From: Pelobates cultripes
Taxonomy: Eukaryota; Chordata; Amphibia; Anura; Pelobatidae
Direction of reading: 5' to 3'
NCBI GenBank assembly: GCA_933207985.1
Contig: OW240921.1
Span: 24,570,991-24,634,990, forward strand
DNA length: 64,000 nucleotides
Positions 1-12,095 of this stretch are shown in pieces. A program made the translations under genes and the position numbers. The notes under the pieces are model-generated. The model worked only from the letters and a program-made list of their open reading frames with translations, did no database searches and had not been told where the DNA came from. The stretch's first letter is position 1. Each line of letters opens with the position of its first letter.

Positions 1-2079
1 ACAGATCAAAACACTGACAGAATCCATGGATGGCAGGCTTTTGAGTGTCCTTGCAAAGAAAGGTGGCTATATTGGTCACTGATTTGTTTTTGTTTTGAAT
101 GTCAGAAATGTATATTTGTGAATGTTGAGATGTTATATTGGTTTCACTGGTAATAATAAATAATTGAAATGGGTATATATTTGTTTTTTGTTAAGTTGCC
201 TAATAATTATGCACAGTAATAGTCACCTGCACACACAGATATCCCCCTAACATAGCTAAAACTAAAAACAAACTAAACTACTTCCAAAAATATTCAGCTT
301 TGATATTAATGAGTTTTTTGGGTTCATTGAGAACATGGTTGTTGTTCAATAATATAATTAATCCTCAAAAATACAACTTGCCTAATAATTCTGCACTCCC
401 TGTAGTACCAAATCACTCCTAATAAAATTAAAATCACTCGTCTGTTTTGAGATTTTTTTCTTTCTTTCTGCAATTGATGCTGTTGGCGATCTCCCCTAAA
501 GCTTGATCAGGGGTTGCACAGCTTGTGCTCTTACGCTGTTTCTTAAACTACGACTCCCATGATCCTTCCATGCTTGCTGAATAGCAGAAATGCATATACT
601 GGTGTGGTTTTCTGTGACTTAACTCCTATGATAACTTACTATAGTTTTCTGCCTTGAGTAAGTAACATGCTTTGATCAAGTGTACATTGACTCCAACTCC
701 TATGATCCCACCCTAGCACGAGGAGGTATCATGTTGTGAACAGCCCTCAATAAACACCTTATTTCACAATGAGGAAAGAGAGATGGGTAACCTGTGTATT
801 CATATGTCCAGTAACAAATCCCATAATCCATTGCAGGGTCATTAGCCTGCTGTGCACCGCTAGTATGTTACTACGGCTCCGATAATGCTTCATTTTAGCT
901 GTCAGGCAACGTTTTGTTTTGTGTTATCATAGTGCTCTGCTCAACTTTTATAAAACAGCAACTCCTATTACCCCAGGACAATGTGGTGTTCTTCAAAACA
1001 TAATTGAGAACCCAGAATGGATGTTCTCACTGGACTTTGTGTTCTCTGATTTAAACTTCATTCTAATGGGTGGGGGGTGAGCTGCATGCAAAGACACATT
1101 ACCACGCTGTGGCCACCCTTCTTGTTAACGTGCCTACATGCCCAATGACGGGCAAAAGGTACATCGTTAAAGCAAAATAACACTTCTTTAGAATATTATC
1201 TATGTATTAGCAGGCAACATTAAATGTTGGACTCTATAAATGGCATCTATGTTAAACACTCCAAGCACTATCACCACTATAGTGCGCTACATAACGTAGG
1301 ACCACACATGAATATATAAATTTAGGCTTTATATTGGGTATCCACAGCCAGGGTTTGTGTGAATGGTGCTTTCACAGACTGTTTTACCTGGCAGGACTAC
1401 CCACTTTTGTTGTCCTTTGTCCTTGCCTTCCAACCATTTTCAAATAACTCTAATATTCAGGGAATGAAAGTGGGGGAAACCATCACAAATATATGCTTAC
1501 GATTTACTATTTTTGTTGCAAACATAGAAGTCTCATATTATTTATACTTTTTATTTTGAATGCAAATAGTGGAGATGTTTTTATTTTGGGGGAAAATTAT
1601 GTATTGGGCTTCTATATTGTCCTGAGGTCTAGTAAGCAGACACCCACCTTTCCTTAAAGCCACCCAACAAATATGGCATTCAGTAGCACATAGACTGGTC
1701 GCTCCTTGAATTGTCAACCTCCCCTCCCGACCAATAATGCAGACTCTTTCCAGATGCAAACACATTTCAGGTGTTGCTGCTCAAGACTTCTTGCCCAAAT
1801 GAGGCACGTTGTATCCTTGAGTAAGTTCTTGCCAACATGAATTTTGGAAGATCTCCTTAATAAGCCTCTTTAGATGTATGGTTTTCGGGGTATAACACTC
1901 TTTGAGAATACATGTTCTGTTGGAACACTGAATTTTATTCCTATATTTCACTCTTCAGTAACTGTATGGACTCCACACTCTACCTGTCTTTGGAAAAGAG
2001 GATAAACCTTGACTCCCACTCAATGGCTGAAAACCCAAAACATTTAATACAGAACCTGGTAGATAATAATCCAATATCT
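1..2079. other. Non-coding, nothing recognised
   Basis: AT-rich sequence with no coding frame of interest, RNA gene or repeat that I can name. Confidence 0.6.
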
Positions 2080-2282
2080 ACTATTTATATAGCGCCTTTC
2101 TCCCATTGCGGCTCAAACAAGTAACCAAATTGGCAGCTGAATAATAGGTGTTATTATTACCCAATTGATGGCACTCATATTATCGACCACAGAAGGGTGA
2201 AGAGCTGAGTTGACCCTGCCGGGATTTGAACTGGCTCTGTAGTCAGGGAATTTACCAACTGAGCTACCTCTCTCTCCATGGA
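2080..2282 (-). mobile_element. tRNA-derived SINE
   Basis: On the minus strand the head reads GGTAGCTCAGTTGGTAAA (A-box type), then GGTTCAAATCC-like AGTTCAAATCCCGGC (B box), as in a tRNA gene. It continues into a body with AGGTCGATAA-like TGGTCGATAATATGAG and ends AGGCGCTATATAAATAG, a tail shared by several vertebrate SINEs. The tRNA part has no complete cloverleaf or acceptor stem pairing, so it is a SINE, not a tRNA gene. Confidence 0.8.
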
Positions 2283-4580
2283 CACCCCTACCTTACATGG
2301 CCTTTGCAGGTTTTGAAACTCGGGCACCTTTTTCCACTTATGATAGGAACGTCGTCTTCAGAACTATATACTATCATTAAAAGTTTCTAATAATGTTCCC
2401 CCATCTCATCCAGCCCGCTACTGTTACAACACAAACTCCACTGCTTCTTCATACACTAAATCATTATCTGTCAGCATTTTGAACATTGCCAAATACTTAA
2501 TCCCTCTTTACTTGAGAGAGGATTCCCCACTTTTAGAAATCTGGTTCACTGGTTCTATACTATGATCTGGAAACAATGGCTGCTGATAACAGTAGCAAAT
2601 GATTTTGAACAGTTAACTAACATAGAAAACAAATCCGTCATCTCCCCCTGTTTTGATCTAAGTTTAGCCTTCGAGTGGATTTGTCTCCCCTCTTCCCCCT
2701 TCTCCTCTTACACCATCTTTCTAGGTCTATTTCTCAATGTTTACAGTTCTTTGTTGTTATCCACTGTTTGTTTTGCCTGAGGTGTGAAATAAGACAGGAC
2801 GATGTAATGACCGTGAACCAGGAAAAATGTAATTGACTGTGTTTTTCCAATTGTACTACACAGAATGTACATGTCTGTTCTTGCTTAAATAACCGTGTCC
2901 GTAATCTCTACATGGCCACACATGAATTCTTTAACTTTTAAATTCTATTAAAAAAAGTAAAAAATACCAGTATATTCTATGTAAGTGTGTATTTTCAGGA
3001 ATTCAAAGCAAATTTCATAATTGTAGGCCTTAATATTTGAACTGAAAATATATCTGATTCAGAAAATGTTTCCAGTTTGGCTGATTGTGGATTAATATTT
3101 GAAATTTACTTTATGTTCTAGACAATTTACACTTGAGCGAAAATCCCAATAATATTACAAAAGGCTAAAAGCAAATAATGGTTTCCTTCAACAAATTCTT
3201 TGCATGCTCTGTCCAGCGGGTGCATTGAGATTTTCATGTACCACCATTGCCCCTTGGCTCAACCAACTGTTTAGGCATTCGAAACTCTGCTACTTTGTAG
3301 TCTGTACTAGTGGTGGCCGTACTTGGCACCCCTAATGCTTACAAAAATATATTTCCTAATCCTGGATGAGCTTCATTAGTAAGTAGTTCACTAACATGAG
3401 AAGTGCCACGGTGTGGCTGCCACTAGTACATTCCCAACACCATTCTGTGTTGGGTATGGGATGACCCATCTGAACTAACCAGATGCTTCAGACAGAAAGG
3501 CAGACGGTGTGTCTGTTTATTAGACATATCTCTATTTAACTCCTTCACTGGATCAAGCGCTAATAATAATACAAAAAAAAACCTGTGACTAGCATTAAAC
3601 CAGTTTACATGTGCCATAATGCCTTTTAACCCTTTGGGGTAGTTCTCCAAAATGTTGTTGTACACAACACCCATTCCCAGATCCATTGTTGAAAATGTGG
3701 GGTAATTTGTTCGTTGTGAATACTAAAGCGGTTTAATTGCGGTCGCCTTTGCCATTTCCCTATTTGTTTAGTGAAGAAGAGGTTAAGGGAGTCTTGTTCT
3801 CGTCATCAGTGACAAAACTGTCTCTCGGCAACAGGTAACCGGGGCGACCGTTTCCGAAAAAGCCTGAAAGTAGATTCCTGCCCCTTCCCATCCTCCACCC
3901 CTGGCTGAGCTAATGCAAATTCTTTTCTAAGCAATTATGCGTGGATGTGTCTAAATATACATGTGTAATATTTCACTTTGCCATCGTAATCCCAGATTTC
4001 CTGGTTTTATTTGTTTTTTTGCCAATGTGAACCTCTCAAACAACAGTTGCCAAAATTGTGTATATATATATATATATATTTCCAATTATTTATTTATTTG
4101 GTAGCTGTGCGACGCATCTGTGTTTGCACAGAATGAAAAAACATTAAAAAAAAAGTTAGATGCAACTTTCTTTAAATCTCGAGTACCTAGGTATCAAACA
4201 GTAAGGTTGGACATTCTCGTCTCTGGCATGCAAAAGATATACCCTCACCAGCAGCTTGGTGTTGTATGAATATTTGTTTTACATAGAGTAATTATTCGTT
4301 ATCTTATGTCAAGCACTATGGCAAGCAGTAGGTTAATTGTGGCATGTTCATTCTTTGTCGCAGGCGCTGTATAAATCTCTCATATTAGCGGGCATTCTGG
4401 TTGGTCCGTAATGTATACCTGCCAAGTGACATTCTTTTGGAGATAGAGTCCCTATTTTGGCACAAAGCCACCTTTTCTTTCTTATTTTCTCTCCTTTCTA
4501 AAAGCTTCAAATATTATGTGTGTGTATAGGTGAATTTGGTTTGGAAATATAATCTGTGTAGTTTTAAACTACATTTTACA
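2283..4580. other. Non-coding, nothing recognised
   Basis: AT-rich sequence. It includes a short (TA)n run at 4059-4079. Nothing else seen. Confidence 0.6.
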
Positions 4581-4584
4581 TTAA

Positions 4585-5630
4585 AGGGACACTATAGTCA
4601 CCAGAACAACTACAGCTTAAAGGACCACTCTAGGCACCCAGACCACTTCAGCTTAATGAAGTGGTCTGGGTGCCAGGTCCTTCTAGGGTTAACCCATTTT
4701 TTCATAATTATAGCAGTTTCAGAGAAACTGCTATAATTATGAATGGGTTAAGCCTTCCCCCTAATCCTCTAGTGGCTGTCTCATTGACAGCCACTAGAGG
4801 CGCTTGCGTGCTTCTCACTGTGATTTTCACAGTGAGAGCACGCAAGCGTCCATAGGAAAGCATTGTAAATGCTTTCCTATGCGACAGGCTGAATGCGCGC
4901 GCAGCTCTTGCCGCGCGTGCGCATTCAGCCCAGGAGGAGGAATGGAGGAGGAGAGCTCTCCGCCCAGCGCTGGAAAAAGGTAAGTTTTTACCCCTTTCCC
5001 CCTTCCAGAGCCGGGCGGGAGGGGGTCCCTGAGGGTGGGGGCACCCTCAGGGCACTATAGTGCCAGGAAAACGAGTATGTTTTCCTGGCACTATAGTGGT
5101 CCTTTAATGTAGTTGTTCTGGTGAGTATAATCATTCCCTGCAGGCTTTTTGCTGTACTCACTGTTTTTTCAGAGAAAAGGCTGTGTTTACATTACATCCT
5201 AGGGACACCTACAGTGGCCACTCCTCAGATGACTACTAGAGGTGCTTCCTGGGGCAGTGCTGCACAGACCTTCAGTGTTTTCACCCTCTGCATGGAGACA
5301 CTGAACTTTTCTTCATAGAAATGCATTAATTAAATGTATCTTTATGAGGAGATACTGAATGGGTAGAATGGCGTTTGGCTCCGCCCCCTACCAAACTTTC
5401 TTGGCAATCTCAGCCAATCCAATGGTTTCATATGGGAAAGCATCGTGATTGACTCAGATTATCACTTTTGATGTCAGCCAAGGTTTCAGATCAAGGGCAG
5501 AACCATTACCTGCAGACTGGAATAAATGTAAGATTTTACTATATATTTAGAGGGGCAGAGAGCTAAATAGTGATTTTAAGACTATAGGATCAGGAATAAA
5601 TGTTTGCTTTCCTGACCCTACAGTGTTTCT
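4585..5630 (+). mobile_element. T2-like MITE, family B, split by a family A MITE
   Basis: TTAA duplications lie at 4581-4584 and 5631-5634. The ends are AGGGACACTATAG and a related CAGTGTTTCTTTAA. The body contains a repeated theme (TCTTTATGAGGAGATACTGA; CTCAGCCAATCCAATGG) found also at 31,673, 41,750 and 45,640. A family A element (4621-5103) sits inside it in an internal TTAA. Without that insert it is about 560 bp, the same as the 41,750 copy. Family name by analogy with Xenopus T2/Kolobok MITEs. Confidence 0.8.
4621..5103 (+). mobile_element. Serial-hairpin MITE, family A, copy 1
   Basis: The element is 483 bp with ends AGGACCACTCTAG...CTATAGTGGTCCT and TTAA at 4617-4620 and 5104-5107. 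Almost all of it is made of successive perfect or near-perfect stem-loops: AGACCACTTCA; AGCAGTTTC; CTCTAGTGGCTGTC; CTCACTGTGA; AGGAAAGCATT; GGCTGAATGCGC; CCCTGAGGGTG; TCCTGGCACTATAGTG, each with its inverted partner. It is inserted in a family B MITE. A 64-codon frame in it is not a gene. Confidence 0.92.
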
Positions 5631-5982
5631 TTAATGGTTGTTAGAAGATAATGTTTCAATTAAAATGGCCTGGAATCAAAGTGCTCCTCTTTGTCCATTT
5701 TTATGTTTTTTTCATTTTTTATTTTTTTTGGCAGATATGGTTGTATGGATTATTTTGAAGAGAAAAAAAAAAGAGCCATAACACTGATTTTTCCCTTGGT
5801 ACAGAATCCTTTTAAATATTTTTAAAGGGGCACTCTAAACATTATAACGACTACAGCACATTGCTGCGGTTTTTGGTGCCTGGAGTTCGCCGCCACCGTT
5901 TCTTGGTAAAGAGTCAAAATACATTTGAATGGTTTGACACTTATCTGGGTGCTTGGGGTGCTCCTAATCCTTCTGGTCTCAC

Positions 5983-6623
5983 CAGTGTTCATTTTGTTGA
6001 CGAACAATTTGAGTCAAAGTTTAGTCAACAAAATTATTTGAAATTTAGTCGACTAAAACAATTCAGATGAATCAAATACGACTAAAACAGCTCTTAAGCC
6101 AAAAAACTATGACTAAAACTGGATAGAAATTTACAGCCAAAATTAACACTGCACAGAGGGGCTGTGGAAGGGGCAACGGACAGACCAGGGGTTGGGAGAG
6201 AGACACCTAGAGGGGCTGGGAGGACACAAAGACACACAGAGGGGCTGGGGAAGGGGCAAAAGAGACAAAGGCTTTAACTAAACCCATTAGATTTTAGTCG
6301 TGTCAACTAAAACCTACTAGAGCAAGGGTTCTCAACACAGTCCTCAAGGACCCCGGAACTGTCCAGGATTTAGGGATTACCCTGTTGTGTCTAAAGTGTT
6401 TGTCCTCCTTCCCCTCCCAAAAACACATTAGACACAGCAGGGTAATCCATAAATCCTGGACAGTTCGGGGGTCCTTGAGGACTGGGTTGAGAACCCTTGT
6501 ACTAGAGATTTAGTCGACTAAAAAAATTCAGATGGCTAAAATTAAAACTAAAAATAAAATGGCATTTTAGTCAAAAGACTATGACTAAAACTAAATTAAA
6601 ATTTGCCGCCAAAATTAACACTG
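5983..6623. mobile_element. hAT-like non-autonomous element (CAGTGTT...AACACTG)
   Basis: The ends CAGTGTTCATTTTG and CAAAATTAACACTG are inverted. The interior is rich in ACTAAAA/TTTTAGTC motifs repeated in both halves. Flanks GGTCTCAC and GGTCATAG match at five of eight positions, consistent with a decayed 8-bp duplication. It contains a younger fold-back at 6323-6499. Confidence 0.65.
6323..6499. mobile_element. hAT-type fold-back MITE (177 bp)
   Basis: A perfect 8-bp duplication TACTAGAG lies at 6315-6322 and 6500-6507. The arms CAAGGGTTCTCAAC...GTTGAGAACCCTTG are almost fully complementary over the whole length, with a short pyrimidine-rich loop. Confidence 0.93.
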
Positions 6624-6874
6624 GGTCATAGGTTACACCTTTCCTGTTATTGAACATAATTTCTATTTCTCCTCCTCATTTACATTGAGTGCCCTGGCTG
6701 TGCCATAGACTGAGCTGGATTATAATGCCACTTACTAATTTATGTTAAAAGAAAACTGCATCACATGGGGGGCAAGGGGGGTAACACAAGTTATGTGATT
6801 GTTAGGATTTTAGTGTTTTAATCTGCATGCAATTAATTTTCATTGAGGTGTGTGTGTGTGTGTGTCTGTCTGTC

Positions 6875-7115
6875 TTGCAAAAATAGCAGTTCTGCCTTTA
6901 CAAGCCCTCCCCTTCTAACCCTGCCTAGACTTTCTGTGGCTATCCAATCATAGACTTACCAATACAGCTAAATGAGAAGTATTTGCAAGGCAGGTGCTCT
7001 AAGCCACTGCTGCCTCTTGCATTTAGCTCCACTGAGCTAACAAAACCAGGAAGTAACAGGACATGTCTGTATTAAAGCCAACGGGGTGTAACAAGGTTAA
7101 TTTATAAAAGTGTAC
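6875..7115 (+). mobile_element. T2-like MITE fragment, family D
   Basis: It is similar over about 230 bp to 37525-37944: shared runs include ACTTTCTGTGGCT, TCCAATCA, TGCAAGGCAGGT, ACCAGGAAGTA and GGTGTAAC. The ends are not preserved here. Confidence 0.7.
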
Positions 7116-10100
7116 ATTTCTATTAAAATCTGCACTTTTTGCAAAATAAAATGAAGACACACTCCTCACACCTAAAGCATAAATTCTGAAAATATCTAAC
7201 TGTATATAATATTTTTTTTATTTGCTTTGATCCTATTCCCTTTTTACACAAGTAGCTGTCAAACATTATCTGCGTGGCTGCAGTGAGGCTGGACTTTGAG
7301 TGCCCAAGAGAGCCACAGTTTATATCCTGTTGCCCAGCATTCTGTGGCAGAAAACATTGGGATGGCTCCCAAAATGACCACAGCTCCCTAATTGCCACAA
7401 TAAGCTTGTAATGGTCATGTTGCTTTAATAAAGTTGGGTTTTATATACAGCCTGCATCGTTGGTATGTTGCTTCTGGCATTGGACCCAGTTCCTCTGCGT
7501 TCCATGTTGTTTACATTATTTGAAACTTTAGTATCTGTGTCCCACAAATACCCTGCCAGCAAGGAGACAAGGTAAAGTATCATGGAGTCGCATTCCACAG
7601 GCGAGCCCGTTAGTGTCACTGAAGGACAGGATCTGTGTTCTTACTGTAAATATAAAACTCTTCTTTTTCTTCTTCGTGAATTCTGACAAGGGAGGCTTTG
7701 TACAGTTTATTGGTTCCGTAAGCCTGTTAATAACTGCCAACTGGCCTGGACTCTACTCTATTACATTTTAGGATTTTTTTTCTGTCTCTCTCTATACATG
7801 GTGTGGACGTCTTTTCTGTTTTTGGAATGTAGAAAGTTGACAGTTATGCAACACTTTAACCCATTTTGAATCTCTGAAGGCCTATACCAGGATTCAAAAC
7901 TTCCACTAGCCATTGTTGAGTGAAAATGTATCCCTGACAAGTAGAATTTTTCCCGTGCCGGGTGTGCAATGAACCCTTCAGTAGTGCAGCTTACTTAAAG
8001 CAGGTCTGTCACTTTTCAGGGTATTCGCATATTTAGCAAAAACCCCAGGAAGTAACAAATCTGGTTAGGGTCTGATACAGACTCCAGGCACCATGAGCAC
8101 TGCAAATCACTGAAGCAGTCGTGGTTCCTGGAATAGTACTTTCAGAAGTTTTTTTTTTTTTTTTTTTCTCTCTCTTTTCACGACATGTCATAATATTGAC
8201 CCTGCTTAATATAAAAAGAAAAAAAAATCCACTGCGGTAATAAAATTTGGAGTTTGGATTTCATTATTTCACTGTCTTTGTGGCTTTTTCGCCTAACCCA
8301 GACATTTTTGACTATCTATACATATGGGTGTACGCAGCTCGAATTAGCTCAGTTTTATATTTTCTCATATTTTCTTTGCATTGTTAAAGAAATTGTTTGT
8401 GTAGCCCTGCACCTTACACTGCACATTACAATGTAAAAGATGTAACAAACAGTAAAGATCTTGTTTTAACAATAAAGATGCTTATATAATACACAGATAC
8501 TCCTAGATAACATTCTATGGCTGTCTACTGATGGATATCTATTTAACCCTGATACTCTGTTGTTTGTGATCTGTACGTCCCATGACGCACCACCCACCCC
8601 AGACATGTGGAGTGCCAAGGCAGTCATCACTATAACAGAATGTACAGTATGTATGCGCAATTCCATCTACTGCAGCCAATTTACAAGTGATTTATTTTTT
8701 TTATTTTTTATTTTTGTGGTGCATAAGATATTACAAGCAGGAGAGAGGTGCCCCGAAAGCAGTCCTCAAGCAATTTCCATGCTTAACGTGCGGGGCATAA
8801 GGTTAACAGGCACATTTTTATGTAATGGTTAAGTTTAAGCTATCGATTGTAAAAGTAAATGTAAATTATAATGTAAGTTATATTTAGACTGTATAGCTTC
8901 AGCTGTAAATATACATTTCTGCTGTAGACAAGCTTGGTCAGAGCACAAGTTTAGTTAGTAATAGCATGAGTAATACAGGTATGAAGCAACGTTAGCAAAG
9001 AAAAGAGGGTCAGTTCGTAGGGTCAACTGCTCGACAGAAGTGGGCCGGTTTGGGTCTTGAGCTAGGACAGATGGTGTGAAATACCCCAGAGGGCCATCTA
9101 TGTGCTATGTGGCAATAGTCAGTGCTATGCTTATCAAGGGGTTTGGGTGGTCCGCGAAAAACGGCAGTCCTGCCAGCCTATGTGAGTCTCTCAGGGGGAA
9201 GCTGCACAGTAAAGCAAGCAAGTGTGCAAGCAGGTGTGGGTATCTGGGTGTGGGTATCTGGTTTCACAGTTACCCTAGGGTGAGTCTCCGTGGTCTTGTT
9301 GCTTGGGTCTTGTGTGACCGGTTAAGCTTGTGGGGTTGGACCAGGATATCCCCCGCCGGTCCATATGGGGGGGCTAAACGAGAGCCCTGAGTCTGGCTTC
9401 CCTCTAGTCCTGGCAGCAGGAGAGTGGCCTCCTCTCCCGCGTCCGTCATGCCAGTGGGCCTCACCGATGTGTACGGCGTAGGTCGGTTGTCGCTTGGAAT
9501 GCATCGTTTTGTGTGTCCTGACATCCCCCATCGCTTGTAGGGGTATCACGCTTTTTAAAATGCTGCTCGCAGGAGCTGTTAAGTGTTGCTGCCGCTCAGC
9601 TCTGTGGTTCGGCCCTGCCCCTTTTTTTTTTAACACACTAAGTGCTGTATGTATACAGATATAGCAGGTAATAATGTAGGTTTGCTGACTTTAGAGCCCC
9701 CACTGTCCAATGTTAGTCTGATTGGATTCCCAAATCTTTCCTTGGTTGCCCAGCAAGGTTGCTGCATTAGCCCAGTAGCCAGACATGCCCATTTACCTGG
9801 CAGAATGATTAGTGAGGGTGCAGGGATATTCTGGTACTAGCCAGAGAGTTTGAGTCCGTATATTTAATTATTGTGAACGGAAGTGGAAAACTGGATTACA
9901 CTTCGATGTCGGAGGTAAAATGAAACTAAAAATGGCGTGTAGGCGTTAAATGTGAATTTGTACTACAAGCCTGAGGTTTATGTGATTTCCTCCCCCTCAC
10001 TATTTAAATCTCTATGGTTGCTTCTTTAACATTTGCCACTACTCTAGCAGTCAGTCAGCTTGAAGTGATTGTGTTAGTATACACTTGGGTACACATACTT

Positions 10101-10295
10101 TCACCCTGATACAGTTAGAGACATAGACATGCAAACACATACACACACACCTACACACACATACGTGTGTGTGTATTCATGCATGTATGTGTATGAAGGC
10201 AGTAATATTTTAAGTTTGAATTCCCCACAAGTGAGATCAACCCTGACCTACATTAACAAGGTTGTTTGTTAAACTTTGAAATTCAGAATAATGTT
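7116..10295. other. Non-coding; one GC-rich repeat-like block
   Basis: Poly-T at about 8,148-8,167 and a CA/GT microsatellite at about 10,135-10,180. The block 8,830-9,640 is GC-richer than its surroundings and ends at a run of T beside CTCAGCTCTGTGGTTCGGCC, like the leader of a minus-strand retroelement. The family is unknown. Confidence 0.4.
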
Positions 10296-10510
10296 TACTC
10301 TATAGTTACATAGGCTGAAAAGAGACATGCGTCCATCAAGTTCAGCCTTTCTCACATCTGATCCAAAAGAAGGCAAAAAAACCCACCCAGTTTTAAGTGC
10401 TTTCCAATTTCGCAACAAACTAGGAAAAATTCCTTCTTGCCCCCAGAATGGCAGTCAGATCTCTCCTTGGAACAAGAAGCTCTTACCCCACTTATATTTA
10501 ACGCTATAGC
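10296..10510. repeat. Probable interspersed repeat fragment
   Basis: The segment (TAGTTACATAGGCTGAAAAG, GCGTCCATCAAGTTCAGCC) looks like a dispersed repeat common in frog sequence. This is my recollection only; the family cannot be named here. Confidence 0.4.
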
Positions 10511-10629
10511 TAAAATACATTTGCTATTAACTTGTTCAGTATGGTACATGGATTAAAGGGTCACTACAAGCACCATGACCACTTCATTGATTTAATAAAA
10601 CGCTGATATTTGTTACAGTAACTCTTTCT

Positions 10630-10850
10630 GACGTGGTCCCAGTGGCGGAACTTTCACCGGTGCAGCTTGTGTGCTGCGCAGAGGCTTCCCACCAAGGGGC
10701 CCCATCAGATGGCTCATGCACTAAGGGCCACCTGGTGGGCATTATTAGCAGCGCTGGGAAGAAGTGACAGGCGGTGACTTTCTCCTGGAGAGCCAGGAAA
10801 AGGCAATGTGGAGGACAAAACAGACTGCTAGAGCCAGATATATGTAATTT
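10630..10850 (+). mobile_element. Possible hAT left-end fragment
   Basis: CAGTGGCGGAACTTTCACCG at 10640 resembles a hAT terminus (CAGTGGCGG). No matching inverted right end or target duplication is found, so it would be truncated. Confidence 0.35.
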
Positions 10851-11589
10851 TGTACCTTAACTTGTAAAGTGAGGCGCTAAAGTTGTGCAGGTATGCCCTA
10901 AATGATCTCTTTAAAGTGATAGCACACCTTGTTTGCATGACAAGCGTCTTTGCAGGAAAAACATGTCATTTTTAGTTTCTGTTCCATTACACTTAGTGCA
11001 TTCGCGTATCTAAAGTGCCTGTCATAGGATAAAGACACACATCTCTCTCCAGGGAGCACTCTGAACTGTTTTACATAAAAATCACAAAGAAAAAGAGAAT
11101 TGCAAAGAAACTTGCTTGCAGTGAAAAGATGCATTGTATTCAGGAGATAAATCACTAATCCATATACAAGCAAAGGGCAACATTGCTGAGCAGCGGAGCC
11201 TCTTCCCAACCGGCAGCCATTGTGTGCTTAATGGGATAATTTACCGAACTCTCAGATGTGGCCCTCGATGTTTTAAATGTATTAGTCCTCATTGGATTAC
11301 CATATCTGCTATGTATTCCTGGACAAACTTACATCTTTGCGCTGTAGGACAGGACATACAAATTGCTGTCTTGACGTATGTAGCATTCATATGGCGTGTG
11401 AATCGAGACATTTCCTCGGACAGCCTTCTTAGGATGAGTTTCTTTCATGCGGCATGTGAATTCTGAATATTGTAGGGCAGCACTTTTTGTGTACAGCCCA
11501 TCTGCTGTCCATTAATGAAAGGATTGATCCAGCAAACCTAGTTGGAAGCCTAGATGGAGTGTTATTCAGTCTCTTTCTATCAAAGGAAT

Positions 11590-12095
11590 TCTCAGAGCAC
11601 TATAACTATTATAGTGCACTGTAGTGGTTAAAGTGCCAGGTGTGTCCTGGTGCCCCAATGGGAGTAGTCAAACCGGAAAAAACAAACTCATAACAAAATA
11701 GTGCGGCCATAAATCCAAAGGTTCAGACCTCAAACTTGACAGACACCATCTATGCATTTCTTTTTATATCGTTCTCAAAACAATTTTACAACTTTATCAA
11801 GATTTAACTTTTTACCTGGGTTCTGCAAGGAGCCGCTACCCGCCTCTCTACCGCCTCCAGCAGGGCCGGATGCTTTCATTAGCTTTCCTGAGCGAAGCCC
11901 TATTCTGATGAGTTCTAGGCACTGAACGAAGCCCTGCTCTGCCTTTCTGTGCTTCTGGAGACTTCAGAGAGGTGGGGAGTGTCACTTGGCTGACTCCAGG
12001 TAAGAAGTCAAACAGTTCTACTTACATTAGGGGTAGGTGGAGCCAGGGAACCCTGACACCAGCACAACTAAAGTGGGCATTTTAAGTGTTCTTTA
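11590..12095. mobile_element. Degenerate T2-like MITE
   Basis: The left part has AGCACTATAACTATTATAGTGCACTGTAGTGG, a diverged version of the CACTATAG palindrome of the other MITEs (written here only in part). The right end reads AAGTGTTCTTTAAATG. Ends are too decayed for certainty. Confidence 0.4.

Larger units (their letters stand above)
5826..6700 (+). mobile_element. Fragment of a T2-like MITE carrying nested hAT insertions
   Basis: TTAA at 5822-5825 is followed by AGGGGCACTCTAAAC, the standard family start. The element reads on to 5982, is broken by the hAT-like element 5983-6623, and appears to resume at 6624 (GGTCATAGGTTACACC). The right end is not defined. Confidence 0.45.

Noticed and set aside
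2216..2282. tRNA gene on the minus strand
   Set aside because: A and B boxes are present but acceptor stem and cloverleaf are not complete, and a SINE body follows.
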